Assembly: GCF_002262935.1 (NCBI RefSeq) | Contig: NZ_NPIA01000002.1 | Span: 1-64,000 of the forward strand | DNA from: Lottiidibacillus patelloidae | GTDB taxonomy: Bacteria; Bacillota; Bacilli; Bacillales; SA5d-4 | Length of the DNA: 64,000 nucleotides | Direction of reading: 5' to 3' | Shown here: positions 63,601 to 64,000 of the stretch, piece by piece | Layout of the letters: every line of letters starts with the position of its first letter | Numbering within the stretch: the first letter of the stretch is position 1 | Notes under the pieces: generated by a model | Told to the model about the DNA's origin: nothing | Database searches by the model: none | Seen by the model: only the letters and a program-made list of their open reading frames with translations | Translations under genes and position numbers: made by a program

Positions 63601-64000
63601 TAAGTAATTCATAATTGCACGTTCAAAACGGTAGTTCATTACAGAGTCATATTGATCTCCTAGGAAATACTTTGAAGCATCATCCCAAATTTCTCCGAGA
63701 ATTAAAGGCTGTTCTCCGTCTTGAAGAGTTACACCTTTGTTATAAGAATCACCTTTTAACTCTTGTCGGAACTCTCTCCAAAATTCCATGTCCACTTCAT
63801 TGGCAACGTCTAAACGCCAGCCCGATCCACCGCGAGTTAACCAGCTTTTCGCTACGGAGTCTTCTTCATACATAATGTAGTTAGCAAATGCTTCGTTATT
63901 TAGTTCTGAACCATAATCAACTACATTTCCTTGAATTGACTTTATCTCTGGTAAACTATCAAATCCCCACCAAGCTTGGTAGCTATAGCGTTCTGTTGGT
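60646..64000 (-). CDS. Cell-wall-anchored alpha-amylase/pullulanase-type GH13 enzyme (5' end beyond the window)
   Basis: The last 1117 residues of a large exported glycosidase; the coding frame runs open to the window edge, so the N-terminus is missing. The GH13 core retains the nucleophile in GWRLDVANEV, the acid in GEIWDD and MGSHDTPR. Then come two fibronectin-III-like modules, a CBM20-like starch-binding domain (LNGWNTGAWEMSRNG), a glucodextranase-like beta domain, an acidic linker (about 1375-1330 on the strand) and a late beta domain. The tail is LPNTAT, then a hydrophobic span and RRRK: a sortase sorting signal of the LPNTA (class D) kind. It degrades starch or pullulan at the cell surface. 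Confidence 0.9.
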   Translation of the reverse strand, partial: PTERYSYQAWWGFDSLPEIKSIQGNVVDYGSELNNEAFANYIMYEEDSVAKSWLTRGGSGWRLDVANEVDMEFWREFRQELKGDSYNKGVTLQDGEQPLILGEIWDDASKYFLGDQYDSVMNYRFERAIMNYLKNGNAMQAEQQLKAVQEDYPAEAFYALMNLMGSHDTPRAVYLLGNGSDAFERAEWDTNYDHDLGVQRLKLASIIQMGYAGAPTIYYGDEAGVTGSKDPDDRRTYPWGNEDLSLISHYQEIGKVREDNQNLFAYGELTHAYADGDVLAYIRTNEEKAAIIAINRGNDEQTFTVKVKDIIANGVSLTDALHSSYSSVTANGEIEITVPAMTGRMLISNSLTETVAVVTALTANEGSKTVTLTWEGNAAEYAIYQSNIQGALYTKIGTTTEKTYTVNDLENGRTYFYAVTAIDSNGNESVKTETDAVVPHYDLSTAWLGNLTQIEDSTLDLSKSYSTQAELWIGGATEAGQAEGIIAELEVKLAEDANWKTYDAVYTGQAGNNNVFTGTFLPLTVGTYEYRIGVSSDLGETWIYTNVNAVTLTQDTIDTNPPAEQVELAQPVQESGQVNLTWELVGSDDPHLITILRDGSILATLSDVSSTTYRDYHVENGKTYEYTVAVYDKAGNKVESNTVTVTPDIVMVEVTFKVNAPSYTALSETITIPNSLNGWNTGAWEMSRNGAVTADWEYTVEVQEGTEITYKYVKGGSWDQEGLADHTRNDQTDDDVSYYGYGAIGTDLKVVVQNQGNNKMVVQDYLLRWIDMPLVIDSPENNATVSEEQETIEIKGNAIKGGVLTIAGEEVAINNDMSFSHFVTLVEGQNDIQITIEPSEESKQTIFNNDGGAIGKNTKAYTLTIYRGENIDDENSDDEGDQGEDSEDDKSKKEKVKETKPKVKNGKASIETSVIEELDQDGTLIVNLEKEKVVAIELTSDQAKLIIEKAITIKIANEDMFLFIPAANLPDSAVSLNVERLKDIEGASSNVYDFTVKAGNTTYHEFNTPMTIVFKVDKVTNEENVKVYYYNYEKKEWELIGGTYQDGYVTVDTDHFSTFAAFELSISEDVKDIPAPKTGEKLPNTATMTYNLVLFGLLLFVTGGVIITLQRRRKVEA

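Overview
The window looks like the chromosome of a low-GC, spore-forming member of the Bacillaceae. The evidence is its gene content: sirA with a Spo0A box, a Spo0E-like phosphatase, a YjcZ-type sporulation peptide, and a B. subtilis-like block (glnA/glnR, ynbB, hflX, lexA/yneB/ynzC, tkt, sirA, yneF, ccdA, ccdC, yneK). Most genes lie on the minus strand. Shine-Dalgarno sites are strong and TTG starts are common. I see no rRNA, tRNA, CRISPR array, insertion sequence or prophage.

Layout. 0.2-3.4 kb: a large soluble PAS-GGDEF-EAL protein, preceded by a diverged direct repeat. 3.6-8 kb: small membrane genes, yneK, ccdC, an orphan mrpB and ccdA. 8-11 kb: a csoR-copA-copZ copper operon with a clear CsoR operator. 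11-17.7 kb: a TVP38-type protein, a Spo0E-like gene, a YheI/YheH-like heterodimeric ABC exporter, two NUDIX hydrolases and mnmH (tRNA 2-selenouridine synthase). These sit between yneF and ccdA, which are close together in B. subtilis. 17.8-24.9 kb: yneF, sirA, tkt, an FAD oxidoreductase, a YneR-like gene, ynzC, yneB and a short yneA-position gene divergent from lexA, with three LexA boxes. 25-31.7 kb: the glnR-glnA operon with two GlnR sites, a secreted protein of unknown function, an acetyltransferase, ynbB and hflX.

31.9-39.1 kb is a looser stretch of small secreted, lipoprotein and membrane genes, with at least two decayed gene fragments and several tiny genes. 39.2-44 kb holds a MoxR/DUF58/membrane-protein operon and dinB. 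44-60.5 kb is a lipoprotein and a beta-propeller protein, then a long minus-strand train of single-domain enzymes (acetyltransferases, NUDIX, HAD, 2H phosphoesterase, methyltransferase, nucleotidyltransferase, GrpB, DinB-like, serine hydrolase, M3 peptidase). A CPBP protease gene in this train is split by a frameshift. The right edge cuts a giant secreted alpha-glucan hydrolase carrying an LPNTA cell-wall anchor.

How the parts work together: copper sensing, export and chaperoning form one regulon; lexA and the yneA-position gene share SOS operators; glnRA is autoregulated by nitrogen status; sirA is under Spo0A. I did not find a convincing new multi-gene system. The most unusual items are the LysM-less SOS-controlled membrane peptide in place of YneA, the orphan mrpB behind ccdA, the MoxR operon without a transglutaminase domain, and a Cys/His protein at 57.1-58.0 kb that may be an unassigned papain-like hydrolase.
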